In this document: positions 51,787 to 61,233 of the stretch, in pieces
Layout: every line of letters begins with the position of its first letter
Numbering within the stretch: the stretch's first letter is position 1
From: Saccharomycopsis crataegensis
Taxonomy: Eukaryota > Ascomycota > Saccharomycetes > Ascoideales > Saccharomycopsidaceae
Direction of reading: 5' to 3'
DNA: 64,000 nt
NCBI RefSeq assembly: GCF_037102585.1
Contig: NW_027043820.1
Location: forward strand, 1,646,501-1,710,500
Program-made: the position numbers and the translations under genes
Notes under the pieces: generated by a model
Databases searched by the model: none
Told to the model about the DNA's origin: nothing
What the model saw: only the letters and a program-made list of their open reading frames with translations

Positions 51787-52683
51787 TTATACCGGCAATA
51801 GTACCTCATTATCTTCAGTCGAATCGGGGGTTGACCAATCACTAGATTCATCGCTGGCACTGTATGGTGCATGGCATTTATTGAAATCAAATACTGAACG
51901 AAAGTACTTCAAGTACACGACAATAGCAACAATTACTCCGATGATTCCGCCGAACATAATATCTCCAAAATGGTGTCTATAATCTTGAGTTCTACTGAGA
52001 GCAATATATGCAGCCAAAACGGTAGGGCTTCCGGCAACGCATAGCTTCCAGATTGGAACTCTTGGTTTAAAGGCTTTCAACTGACCAGCAAGCCACAAAC
52101 TCAAGTATAAAAGCCCGCCAAAAGCAATACCTGAGTGGCCACTAGGGCAAGATCTGAGGCCGTCATATAATACATGTTCTCCTAGTGGTGCAGTACAGAT
52201 ACTCAAATCATAATTTTTGGTGAGGTCAGCGCCTTTAGGAACTTTTGGTCCACAACGAGCGAGAAAGTCGGGACGTGGTCTGGCAATCCAGTTCTTCAAA
52301 GTGTCAATTAAAAATATATCAATAGCAAGGGTGATACAAAGACCAAGGAACGAAATATTAATAAGATGTAAGTGATATTTGAATTTGTCTTTATTTCCCG
52401 CAAAATCGTGACCGTGCATTACCACAAGAGTTCCTATCATCACCAACATTGGGACAATTAACCCAGCCACTAAACACAATACCACTGGAACACGCTCCTG
52501 GTCAGCAAAGGGGTGTTGGATGGAAGGATCATTTAGACGAAACTCTCTAGAGAATGGTTTTGTGTGCTCGCCGATTATTGCCACTTCCAACATCAAGAAT
52601 ACAAATACTGCCCAGTCACTGATGTATTGTCCAAACTCTTTGGAGACGAAATATCTTTTAGCCATCATTTGCAAAATGCTCAT
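51787..52683 (-). CDS. DPP1: Diacylglycerol pyrophosphate phosphatase (PAP2 family)
   Basis: 298 residues, near the S. cerevisiae length (289). It removes the beta phosphate of diacylglycerol pyrophosphate and then dephosphorylates phosphatidate, in the vacuole membrane. Six hydrophobic spans carry the three phosphatase motifs: KNWIARPRPDFLARC, RSCPSGHSGIAF, and SRTQDYRHHFGDIMFGG. FSREFRLNDPSIQHPFADQERVP matches the N-terminal luminal segment of Dpp1. The acidic C-tail ends EDNEVLLPV. ATG at 52683; two further Met follow within seven codons. Confidence 0.92.
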   Translation of the reverse strand: MSILQMMAKRYFVSKEFGQYISDWAVFVFLMLEVAIIGEHTKPFSREFRLNDPSIQHPFADQERVPVVLCLVAGLIVPMLVMIGTLVVMHGHDFAGNKDKFKYHLHLINISFLGLCITLAIDIFLIDTLKNWIARPRPDFLARCGPKVPKGADLTKNYDLSICTAPLGEHVLYDGLRSCPSGHSGIAFGGLLYLSLWLAGQLKAFKPRVPIWKLCVAGSPTVLAAYIALSRTQDYRHHFGDIMFGGIIGVIVAIVVYLKYFRSVFDFNKCHAPYSASDESSDWSTPDSTEDNEVLLPV

Positions 52684-53672
52684 TAGAAAACAAGACCTGG
52701 GAATTTTTCGTGAAATATCTCACCGCTAACGATCCTTGGCGTATATGGGATACCTGGTGGATCCAAATATTCCCAATGCTTCTGGTACCTTGTGTTCCAA
52801 CAACAAATGATGTGTTATCCATCACAGAAGAAAAAAAAAATAAAAAAAATTGAAAACGGAAATTTGCACCCAGGAAATATAACCGAACCTTTACAACACA
52901 GAGAATTATATGTTTCACCTTTCCCTAAACCGAATGAAAAATTTTCCTCTGGTTTTAGAACATTCGGGGGTTATTAATGAGTACATTCCTGGAGAGAATT
53001 AATGACGATGTGACAAACTGTAGCGTCGTCTATGCCAAATAAGCACTTAATAATGCTGTAGATATGTATTTGCAGATAGAAATCCAAAGCGAAACGGAAA
53101 TTAAAAGTCTTGATCTTCAGAAAGTATTTTTTTAATGATAACTGATGTAAATATTGGGGTTTCGGGACCGTTAACTAATAAAAGTGGAGGTGATAATGTT
53201 TCATTGCTCACACCATTTACATTAGGACATAATATTCTTTGATCTGGGCAAATTCAACTTCCAACTCTGAAAAAATTGAGCGAGTCTTTGTAATAAAAGT
53301 ACCCCCTGCTTTCTCTCTCTTGTTGGTTTTCTTTTCTTTTTTATTTTTGAAATTCGTTTGATAATAATACACTTCAACAGTTTCTCTCAGCAGATCGCAC
53401 TATGCAAAAACTTTGAGTAAATAAAAAATTGGCGAGATTAAAGATGGCATTTTGCCCAGTTGCCACACAAAATACTGGTCTCAGTTTAAATCCGACATAC
53501 ATTTTCGATGAGATCAATATCTGAAGAAGTCATAGATAATGATTGAAAGATCCTTGATATATGTCATAAAGTTCTCTGTCACGTGACTATATATATAGAC
53601 CCATCTATGAACAGCATTGGGGAAATGGAAGGTTCTCTTGGCAGCTATCGTAGGTTATTATCAATTACAACC
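52684..53672. promoter_or_regulatory. Divergent promoter region of DPP1 and the Tctex1 gene
   Basis: About 1 kb. Next to DPP1 there is an ATG-less open frame (52683-52814, minus; see findings). Near the Tctex1 side, GTCACGTGAC (53578-53587) is followed at once by a TATATATATAG box. The middle is AT-rich with no gene. Confidence 0.45.
53578..53598 (+). promoter_or_regulatory. Cbf1/E-box palindrome and adjacent TATA box
   Basis: GTCACGTGAC is a perfect palindrome matching the RTCACRTG site of Cbf1; TATATATATAG begins three bases after it. The Tctex1 ATG at 53673 is about 85 bp downstream of the TATA box, a normal spacing for yeast. Confidence 0.5.
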
Positions 53673-54206
53673 ATGACTATGACCACCAAGATTCTTTCAG
53701 CCTCTTGCAATGAGGAAAGCTCCCCGATAATTAGATCCAAATTAGACAAATTGGTAGAGCAGGTAAGGAAATATTGATAACTCAACTCATATATAGTCGA
53801 TGGAAACACTAACATCTTTGACTTAGGAGGTGTCTCTCGTGGCAACCAAAGGTAGTAATAGCACAAGATCCCTTATTGTGAGTATTTAAATTATTATTTT
53901 GTTTTTTTTGTTTTTTTTGTTTTTGTTTTTGGATTGCCTTTGTCCTTGCTGAGATCGAATGAATTATTATTAACCTTTGGACAGGAGAGCATACTACAAG
54001 CGTTGAAGAAAACCTCATCTCTACATAAGTTTATCGTGAATGTTAGTGCTATCACTTACAGTACTTCAGAAACAGAGCTTAGTATAAAAAGTTCTATTGG
54101 ATCGGTATGGGAAAGCAAGAAAGATGGATACATAAATTATAAAATCTCTGATAATGACACAACAGAGTATTTGATTTCCATAATCTGGATTCATATTGAT
54201 GGTTAG
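53673..54206 (+). CDS. Tctex1-type dynein light chain / Tda2-like protein, two introns
   Basis: Exons 53673-53762, 53827-53877 and 53985-54206, all phase 0; 120 residues from the ATG at 53673. Earlier in-frame ATGs exist (53607, 53625), but they lie very close to the TATA box. The last exon holds the Tctex1 core: LHKFIVNVSAITYS, GSVWESKKDGYINYKIS, then YLISIIWIHID, matching the beta strands and the CxWD-like segment of the family. Yeast Tda2 (126 residues) is the family member that works with Aim21 at endocytic actin patches; in other fungi Tctex1 serves dynein. Either role is possible. It converges on DLD1 with 179 bp between stops. Confidence 0.78.
53763..53826 (+). other. Tctex1 gene intron 1 (64 nt)
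   Basis: Donor GTAAGG at 53763, branch CACTAAC (53807-53813), acceptor CTTAG ending at 53826. Confidence 0.75.
53878..53984 (+). other. Tctex1 gene intron 2 (107 nt)
   Basis: Donor GTGAGT at 53878-53883, branch TATTAAC (about 53968-53974), acceptor ACAG ending at 53984, with a long T-rich stretch between. Confidence 0.78.
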
Positions 54207-54385
54207 AAAATCAATCACCTACATATTCCTAATTATAACAAATACTTTTTGTTTATTTGAATTTATGAATATAAAATATGAAATTAAATATATCAAAAAA
54301 AAATAGTTTCACAGTATCAACAAGATGCGTCGTAATAAGTTCACCAAATGACCAAATTACGATAATTTCAACTCCCACAATAAAA

Positions 54386-56092
54386 TCAATGACTAATTTC
54401 ATTTGGGTCAATGTGAATAACTTTATCAGTGTTCAAGATTCTCAAAGGATCCAACGCCATCTTCAATTTTCTCATCAAACTAACTGTATCTTCACCGACT
54501 TCCTCGATTAAGAATTCACGCTTACCGTATCCAACCCCATGTTCCCCAGTACAAGTTCCATCATTATCCAATGCTCTTTTGACCATTCTATCAACCAATG
54601 TCTCTGCAATGTGTCTGTTTTTCTCTGTATAAAGCAAGAAGGCATGGAAATTACCATCACCGACATGACCCACCAAGGTGGCCAACAATCCCGATTTATT
54701 CATATCATCCTTTGTTTCTGTCAAAACTTTGGCCAATTTAGAAACTGGCACTGCAACATCAGTGGTCCAAACTTGGGCATCTTTATCGATGCTTTTACCA
54801 TAGTCAATAGTGGACCAAAGTGCAACCTTTCGGGCTTGCCATAGCTCGTATTTTTCCTCTTCATCTTTCGCAAATTCAAAGGAAACACTATGATTCTTTT
54901 TGGCCAATGATTCCACTCTAGAAATCATTTCTTTCACTCCGTTCTCAGTACCTCCCAATTTGAAAAATAAAGTTGGTTTTTCTTTCCACTCTTTAGAAGT
55001 TTGCCCACCTTTATTAATGTATTTCATCATTTTATCATCCAATAATTCAACGGCATTGACTTGGATTCCTGCACTGGTGATATCCTCCACCGTATTAGCA
55101 GCATCCTCAATGGTATCATAACTAACCACGGCAATGGATTCGTGCTCTGGCTTGACATGTAATTTCAATGTAGCTTCGGTCACAATCCCTAAAGTTCCTT
55201 CAGATCCAATAAATAAGTTTGTCAAATTATACCCGGCAGAAGACTTTTTTGGTCTTTTTCTGGTTTTGATAATTGTCCCATCAGCTAACACTACCGTTAA
55301 ACTCAAAACGTTATCCTTCATTGTACCATATCTCAGAGCATTGGTACCAGAACATGAGTTGGCAATCATCCCACCAATCTGAGCAGATGGTCCAGGATCA
55401 GGACCAAACATCAAATTTTGGTCAGCCAAGTATTCTCCCAAATCTTCCCATGGCACACCTGGTTGCACTACCGCGTCTAGATCTTGTTTATGAACTGCCA
55501 AAATGTTATTCATATTGCTCACATCGATGGAAATCCCTCCTCTGGTTGGAATGAAGTGCCCTTCTAAAGAAGTTCCTCCAGAGAATGGGATAACTGGGAT
55601 CCTGTATTTGAAGCAAATCTTCATTATCTGTGAAACTTGCTCCGTGGAGTTTGGGTAAACCACAGCAAATGGTTTTTGGTCCGGGGTAGCATGATGGGAA
55701 TTCCAGTAAGTGTCGGAATGGTCTTTTCTAACTTGATCAGCTTTGGTGACGAAATTTTCACCAAGGACAGCGGTAATTTCATCAAAAGCTTTTTGATAAT
55801 CTTGTGGGGACCCATAAGTCGGGGATTCCAAGACATTGAGAGGGGTAATAGAGGTCAACGGAAATAAATCATCTGGGGGAGACTTTGTGAATTGAGATTG
55901 TTTGTAAGATTGACCAAGGTATAAACCACCGCTAAACAACACAACAGATGAGAGGGCAAAGATAGACAATGGAAGGCCGTTTGATCTGGAGAAGGAGGAA
56001 GAAGAAGAAGAAGAATTATATCTGATACTTCTTTTAATGGAGCCACTGAGCGATCTGATTCCCGATCGTAACATAGGGTTTTTCGCAATCAT
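54386..56092 (-). CDS. DLD1: D-lactate dehydrogenase (cytochrome), mitochondrial
   Basis: 568 residues from the ATG at 56092. It oxidises D-lactate to pyruvate and passes electrons to cytochrome c at the inner membrane. The N-terminus is Arg/Ser-rich (presequence) with a hydrophobic anchor SIFALSSVVLFSGGLYLG. The FAD-binding PCMH domain has VIPFSGGTSLEGHFIPTRGG, GPDPGPSAQIGGMIANSCSG, and IGSEGTLGIVTEATLKLH. The C-terminal domain has LVGHVGDGNFHAFLLY and CTGEHGVGYGKREFL. The length is usual. The promoter is shared with PRM1. Confidence 0.94.
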   Translation of the reverse strand: MIAKNPMLRSGIRSLSGSIKRSIRYNSSSSSSSFSRSNGLPLSIFALSSVVLFSGGLYLGQSYKQSQFTKSPPDDLFPLTSITPLNVLESPTYGSPQDYQKAFDEITAVLGENFVTKADQVRKDHSDTYWNSHHATPDQKPFAVVYPNSTEQVSQIMKICFKYRIPVIPFSGGTSLEGHFIPTRGGISIDVSNMNNILAVHKQDLDAVVQPGVPWEDLGEYLADQNLMFGPDPGPSAQIGGMIANSCSGTNALRYGTMKDNVLSLTVVLADGTIIKTRKRPKKSSAGYNLTNLFIGSEGTLGIVTEATLKLHVKPEHESIAVVSYDTIEDAANTVEDITSAGIQVNAVELLDDKMMKYINKGGQTSKEWKEKPTLFFKLGGTENGVKEMISRVESLAKKNHSVSFEFAKDEEEKYELWQARKVALWSTIDYGKSIDKDAQVWTTDVAVPVSKLAKVLTETKDDMNKSGLLATLVGHVGDGNFHAFLLYTEKNRHIAETLVDRMVKRALDNDGTCTGEHGVGYGKREFLIEEVGEDTVSLMRKLKMALDPLRILNTDKVIHIDPNEISH

Positions 56093-56516
56093 CTTCAACT
56101 AGCTAAATTCAAGGCAACAGTCAGGAACAATGTAACAAAGGCACAATTGTCTCTATTGGATAGCGGGGAAGCTGCGACTGTTCTCTGGATAAATATTGCT
56201 CGAAGTGCTCAGATGATGAATTTGTTGTATATAGACCCCGGGAATAAGACTCACACGCAATTTTGGGGGGCATGGCCGTGCCGGAGTCCCCGTGGCGGTT
56301 CTCTCATGCATCATAGCGGTGTTTCAAGACCGCCCGACATCAACCCTCTATATTTAGACCTAGTGGAAAAAAAGAAGGGGAGTCTTTGAGAAGTGATATT
56401 CTACGAATCATATTCCCTTGTTAGGGGGAAATGAATTTAAGGGGACTATAAGAAAGCTGACCTGTGACACAAAAATGTTCTTTCTTTCTTGACGGTTGTA
56501 ATTACCGAGCTTCATT
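56093..56516. promoter_or_regulatory. Divergent promoter of DLD1 and PRM1
   Basis: 424 bp with GC-rich patches (about 56265-56300) and a Ste12-type element at 56320-56326. An 80-codon plus frame (56147-56389) lacks an ATG start and motifs and is not accepted. Confidence 0.5.
56320..56326 (-). promoter_or_regulatory. PRM1: Pheromone response element (TGAAACA) before PRM1
   Basis: TGTTTCA on plus, TGAAACA on minus, about 190 bp upstream of the PRM1 ATG. This is the Ste12 core. PRM1 is pheromone-induced in S. cerevisiae. Confidence 0.5.
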
Positions 56517-58784
56517 ATGAAAAAAGTGTCAGATACTAATGTTGGTGGCATCAGTACCAAATTATATTACATACGGCAAAACATTAAGAGAAAGCGTAAC
56601 AATAGAAACCCAGGCAATTTTTTGAATGAAAAACATCATCCAATTATTCATGGAGAAGCAAAAGTGTATCCATACTTGACTTTCAAGGATAAATTGACAC
56701 AAGTTTGGATTAATCAATACACATTGTTATTGTTATTAATCTGTGTTAAGATCTGTTTATTCAGTTTCTCTTTAAAGTCTTCTTTATCAGCCTCTGAGTC
56801 ATCAACCACAACCACTTGCAATTTAATAGACAAGTATGCCTCAAACATCATTTCTGTTCCGCATTATACTGCCAAAACAGCCAATGCGTTGATTTATAAA
56901 GGGGTCCAAGAAACTAATTATGCATTGGTTGAAGGACTAAAGCTTTTGGTCACCGGTGTTGAAGAAATTCTCATTTTTTACATTGAAGTAATGCTTGGAA
57001 CTTATGTTTGTTTATTGACGGCTGCCATCGATAGTACGGTTGATATCGCCACTAATACCACCGAATCTATTATCGATCTGGTCAACAATACTTTGATTAG
57101 TGTCACTAACGAGATAGATGATGGTCTAAACGATTTGTCGAAGGTTATCAATAATGTTGAAAGTCTTGGAGAGAGCTTTGTTAATTTATTCAGTGGGAAT
57201 GATAATAATCAAAACCCTCTAAAAACAGTCAATTTGACGGTTGCATCCTTAAGAAATATATCAATCCCCTCATCAATCAATACTGATTTAGAGAAACTTG
57301 CCAAAAATACTCCTAATTTTGATACAGTGGAGAGTAAAACTACCCAATTTCTACGTGACCTGTTCGATTTTCTTTATGGTAAACTTATAGATAATAACAC
57401 TGAATTTATTGGGGAAGCCGATAGCTTGTCGGTTCCCGAACTCAAATCCGCACAGATTTGCCCCAGTCAACTAACAATCCACAATATTTTTTTTGATGCA
57501 GGCAACACTCTTGAAACAGTATTGAAGGTAATTTTGGTTGTTTTAGTGATCATCAGTATTATTATTATGGTCCCTTTATCTTACCTTGAATATCGCAAAT
57601 GGAGAAAGGTTGAAGCAATGACTTGTGAAATTAGTGACTTACAAAATTCCCTTAATCTGAAACCACGAATCTATGACGTTATAGATAAATCTGCTAACAG
57701 AATCCAGTACTTGGTATCACAGGCATTTACAAAGCTCATTAAGTCACCAAATCAAAATCAAAGAAATGCCATTCGTTGGATGACAACCTACTCTTTGACC
57801 CCATCGTCGTTATTGCTACTTGGGATTGCCATGGCAGGCATTTTGGCTGTTATATTACAGCATTTAATTCTTTTTTTTGTTTTCAAATGCCTCAAGAAAG
57901 GATTGTCAGAATTTAACAAAGAGTCGACTGATCTTCAATCAGTGCTTAAAACTGCGGTATCGGATTGGACCAACTCCACCAACACTTACCTTTCCAGCAC
58001 CGAAAGCTCTATCAATGATGGGCTTTTAGGAATGGTTTATAATGCCACCGAAACTGTCAATACCACAATCTCGGAGTTCTATGATGATGTGAATGACGAA
58101 ATCACCAAAATTTTTAATAATACTCTATTTGAGGACCCGGTGCGGTCAATAGTAAAGTGTGTTATTGGTAATAAGATTGAGGCCGTGGAAAAAGGATTAA
58201 CATGGGTCCATAATCATGCTCTAGTGACTTTGCCTAGGGTGGAAGAGTCATATCTTCTGAATTCCTCCAACTCCAACAGTACTGATAATGAAATGTTTGA
58301 TAAAGTGAAAGGGTTTTTGAAGGATACCGTCGCCACCATCGTTGCCGAGTACAAGAAATCTATAATGATAGAACTAATTATCTCATTAGTGTTACTCGGG
58401 GTCTTTTTATTGCAAATTTTGATCAGCTGGGGGATATTATGGTTGAAGAAGAAAAATTTTTTAGATAATAGTGATGGGTTCGGCGATGATTCAGACCGAA
58501 AAACCTGTCAGACTCAACAATGTGCTGCTTCGCCAATAATATCTGGCGAATCAAACCCGTTTGATGATAGATTCAGATTAGCCGAGCACCGATCTGAAAA
58601 AACATTATATTCTAGTTCCGGTTCTTTTTGGAAAGGACTGCTTGATAATTTTGATACAGAGTCTTCGGGGTACAATCGAAGCCCGACCAAAACGGATGCT
58701 TCAGAATATGAATTTGAAATCATTAAGCCGCCTCCTGTAAAATATAGAAAGGTCGATCATAAGAACCCGTTCAATAAATTATGA
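56517..58784 (+). CDS. PRM1: Plasma membrane fusion protein Prm1
   Basis: 755 residues. It acts at the site of cell-cell contact to promote plasma membrane fusion during mating. Membrane spans are seen near 65-87 (INQYTLLLLLICVKICLFSF), 150-175, 335-360, 425-450 and 620-645. Two long extracytosolic loops carry many N-glycosylation sequons (NTT, NNT, NLT, NIS, NAT, NST) and heptad-like helices. VYPYLTFKDKLTQVWINQYT, RAIRWMTTY-like NAIRWMTTYSLTP, and the conserved Cys of the loops fit the family. The cytosolic C-tail is acidic, with NPF motifs (SNPFDDRF, KNPFNKL). Confidence 0.9.
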   Translation: MKKVSDTNVGGISTKLYYIRQNIKRKRNNRNPGNFLNEKHHPIIHGEAKVYPYLTFKDKLTQVWINQYTLLLLLICVKICLFSFSLKSSLSASESSTTTTCNLIDKYASNIISVPHYTAKTANALIYKGVQETNYALVEGLKLLVTGVEEILIFYIEVMLGTYVCLLTAAIDSTVDIATNTTESIIDLVNNTLISVTNEIDDGLNDLSKVINNVESLGESFVNLFSGNDNNQNPLKTVNLTVASLRNISIPSSINTDLEKLAKNTPNFDTVESKTTQFLRDLFDFLYGKLIDNNTEFIGEADSLSVPELKSAQICPSQLTIHNIFFDAGNTLETVLKVILVVLVIISIIIMVPLSYLEYRKWRKVEAMTCEISDLQNSLNLKPRIYDVIDKSANRIQYLVSQAFTKLIKSPNQNQRNAIRWMTTYSLTPSSLLLLGIAMAGILAVILQHLILFFVFKCLKKGLSEFNKESTDLQSVLKTAVSDWTNSTNTYLSSTESSINDGLLGMVYNATETVNTTISEFYDDVNDEITKIFNNTLFEDPVRSIVKCVIGNKIEAVEKGLTWVHNHALVTLPRVEESYLLNSSNSNSTDNEMFDKVKGFLKDTVATIVAEYKKSIMIELIISLVLLGVFLLQILISWGILWLKKKNFLDNSDGFGDDSDRKTCQTQQCAASPIISGESNPFDDRFRLAEHRSEKTLYSSSGSFWKGLLDNFDTESSGYNRSPTKTDASEYEFEIIKPPPVKYRKVDHKNPFNKL

Positions 58785-59244
58785 TCAATTATTATTATTT
58801 TTTCAGCTTTTTATCGTTATTCATTACTTTCCATATTTATAGTTTTTTTTACTTTTTTATTAAATTGCTTTTTTTATATATCTTTGACGATTATCAATCA
58901 TGAATACATTTACGGTGAATCAAAGTGTAAAGGTATCACGAATTATTAATTTAAATGGCCAAAATTTCAAAGCTAAAAAATTCTATAGAAACAAAACAAA
59001 GCAGTAAAAACAAAACAAAAAGGTAAAATAACTTAAAAAGACGAACTGAATATTAAAAGTATTCCTATAATAAAACAATGTTAAGAATGAAAGTAAATGA
59101 AAAAAAAAAAAAAAAAAAATTAAAACAAAATGGTCAATTATAAAGTAAAATGAAATGACAACATAATATGGCAGACGGAGTTGATGATCAAATAATGGAG
59201 TTGAGGTCTCAAGAAAACATTATAAGGCACTGCATGATGAATGA
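58785..59244. other. Convergent intergenic region after PRM1
   Basis: 460 bp, AT-rich, with A20 at about 59100-59119 and AAACAAAAC-type repeats. No gene is seen. Confidence 0.5.
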
Positions 59245-61233
59245 CTACTCGATTAGTAAATCAGTTTCCAAAGCTTGTTGCAAATCAATGATGAAATCTT
59301 CTTTGTTTTCAACAACTGGCTCTAGATGAACTTCTGACTCCTGAGAGATACAATCTTTCAGGACCTCATCATCTAAATCTTCATTTTCTGCGACTATGGC
59401 AGTAGCAGAATCATCTATGGTTTGAATTTCCCCATCTTTTCGAGTGGATGCATCAAAAATATTACCAAGTGCTGAAGCATTCAAAAACTTTGAAAGCATC
59501 AAGCCCCATTGTTTCTTTTCAGCATTTATATTATTTTCAGTTTGTGGATAATCACCGGTTGCAACTGAGGAAATGTTCCTACTCAGAACACTTTGAAGGT
59601 TACTAGAACTACTATCAGATTCATTGAGGTCTTCCGGGATTGTTGGGGTTGTTGGGGTAGCAGCTGATTGAAATTGTTTAGAAATTTGAAGATTATAGAG
59701 GTTTTTGGATAAAGAATTGATGAAATCATACTTGCTGTAGAAGAACTTAGAATCAAATGAGCCAAATGATTGCTTTCTCAGATTTTCAATTTCAATTAGT
59801 TTCGCCAACTTTCCTTCATTTTCTTGTTGTCGATTCATCATATCCAAAAGTAACGCTTGTGAAGTTTTACTAACATCACCAGTACTGTGAAAAACGTTTG
59901 AATGCAATATAGGGGTAACTTCCACAGACATTGAATGTCTTCTCTTGATTGGCAGGCTTTCCTCAATGTCACTAACAGTATCAGTGGCCGAAATTTTCGA
60001 AAGCCAATCAAATGTTTGCTTTTGATTCTCATATTGTGAGCTCTTGTTGTGAATCTTGATATTAGAAACCTTTGTTATTTGGGTAGTTGGTTGATCTGAA
60101 CTAGGGAAATGAAAATCGAAATTTACTTCATTTGGATCGTTGGATTCAGAGGAGTGAAGACGGATCTTGAGACCCTGGCATGATTTGAAATGTTTCAAAC
60201 TCTTAGATTTTGTACTCCTAACCTCAAGTTGCTTTTTGGCATTACCACAGGTTTCAAACAAATCGCCTTGATATTTGGAAGAAGAAATTAGGTCCTTGAA
60301 TGAAGGAACTGACACTGATTTTCGTTTCTTGTGCTTGACCACAGTTGAATTAATATCCTGCAATGAACTATCCTCATTTTCAGTACCAGTGCTCTTATCA
60401 TTGGCAAAAAGATTTTGGAATCCCTCGGTATTTGTTTCATTGAAATCAATATTCGGAATATCAGTATCTTCAGTCATTGGTATAGGTGCCTCATTAAAAT
60501 TGCCACACAAGGTGTTTGTCGAGTATCTTTTCCTCTTACTTGAGCATCTTAAAGGCCTGAGGTTTGTTGTTTCATCGAACAATGATGTTGCCGTGGTTGA
60601 TATTGACGAGCTTGCGATATGATTGTTATTATTGTTAACATTAGTATTGTATTGCTTTCTCTGGGGTCTTTCGTGAAAGAATGATTCAGCCTGATTTTGT
60701 ACCGGGGTTCTGTAACCGGCGGCATCAGGAACGTAGTTTATAGATCCAATTCTATCCAACATAGGGGAAGCTGTTAAATAATCAGGGGCTAGTGATGTTG
60801 GCCCACTGAACTGAACAAAACGTCTCTTCAAGTACGCATATTCATGATATAAGTTATCCAAAGTTGTTTCGGTGGTTTTCAAATCTAGGACTTCATCCTT
60901 CAAGTCATTGACACTAGGCACCCGTTTATGGGTTCCCATCCCTCTGTATCGAGCATGAGATTCCAATGCATCGATTTGTGCCTCAAAGAATTGGGCCCTC
61001 ACGGTGAGGCCTTCCAACTTGGACAAATATTCTTGCGCGCAAGCAGCATCATAATTAAGTTGGTTGACTTTGCTATCGTAGTCGATAATTTCGCTATTGA
61101 GGTTCATAAGATCCCTTGATAATATTGAGTTAGTTAGCAAAGCTGATGAAAGGTTGTTGGAACACTTATTTAGACGATGGTTAATTAAGTCCAATCTTTC
61201 GGAGAACTTGTCATCGTCCTGTAGATCATCCAT
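59245..61233 (-). CDS. Unknown 662-residue protein with N-terminal coiled coil
   Basis: One frame from the ATG at 61233. Residues about 8-140 are heptad-rich (FSERLDLINHRLNKCSNNLS, LYHEYAYLKRRFVQF), predicting a coiled coil. A long Ser/Thr/Asn-rich disordered stretch follows, with basic patches (CSSKRKRYS, KHKKRKSVSVP, IKRRHSMSVE) that look like phosphorylation or nuclear-localisation sites. The C-terminus is acidic and helical (DLQQALETDLLIE). I do not recognise the family. A cytoskeletal or septum-linked protein would fit the architecture, but this is a guess. Its upstream region has a 26-bp palindrome. Confidence 0.72.
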   Translation of the reverse strand: MDDLQDDDKFSERLDLINHRLNKCSNNLSSALLTNSILSRDLMNLNSEIIDYDSKVNQLNYDAACAQEYLSKLEGLTVRAQFFEAQIDALESHARYRGMGTHKRVPSVNDLKDEVLDLKTTETTLDNLYHEYAYLKRRFVQFSGPTSLAPDYLTASPMLDRIGSINYVPDAAGYRTPVQNQAESFFHERPQRKQYNTNVNNNNNHIASSSISTTATSLFDETTNLRPLRCSSKRKRYSTNTLCGNFNEAPIPMTEDTDIPNIDFNETNTEGFQNLFANDKSTGTENEDSSLQDINSTVVKHKKRKSVSVPSFKDLISSSKYQGDLFETCGNAKKQLEVRSTKSKSLKHFKSCQGLKIRLHSSESNDPNEVNFDFHFPSSDQPTTQITKVSNIKIHNKSSQYENQKQTFDWLSKISATDTVSDIEESLPIKRRHSMSVEVTPILHSNVFHSTGDVSKTSQALLLDMMNRQQENEGKLAKLIEIENLRKQSFGSFDSKFFYSKYDFINSLSKNLYNLQISKQFQSAATPTTPTIPEDLNESDSSSSNLQSVLSRNISSVATGDYPQTENNINAEKKQWGLMLSKFLNASALGNIFDASTRKDGEIQTIDDSATAIVAENEDLDDEVLKDCISQESEVHLEPVVENKEDFIIDLQQALETDLLIE

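Noticed and set aside
53578-53598. CDEI-like TCACGTGA followed by AT-rich DNA, as in a point centromere
   Set aside because: No CDEIII-like TTCCGAA at the right distance; it fits better as a Cbf1-type promoter site with a TATA box.
56147-56389. 80-codon plus-strand open frame in the DLD1-PRM1 promoter
   Set aside because: Starts from a non-ATG codon, lacks motifs, and lies in a promoter containing the pheromone element.
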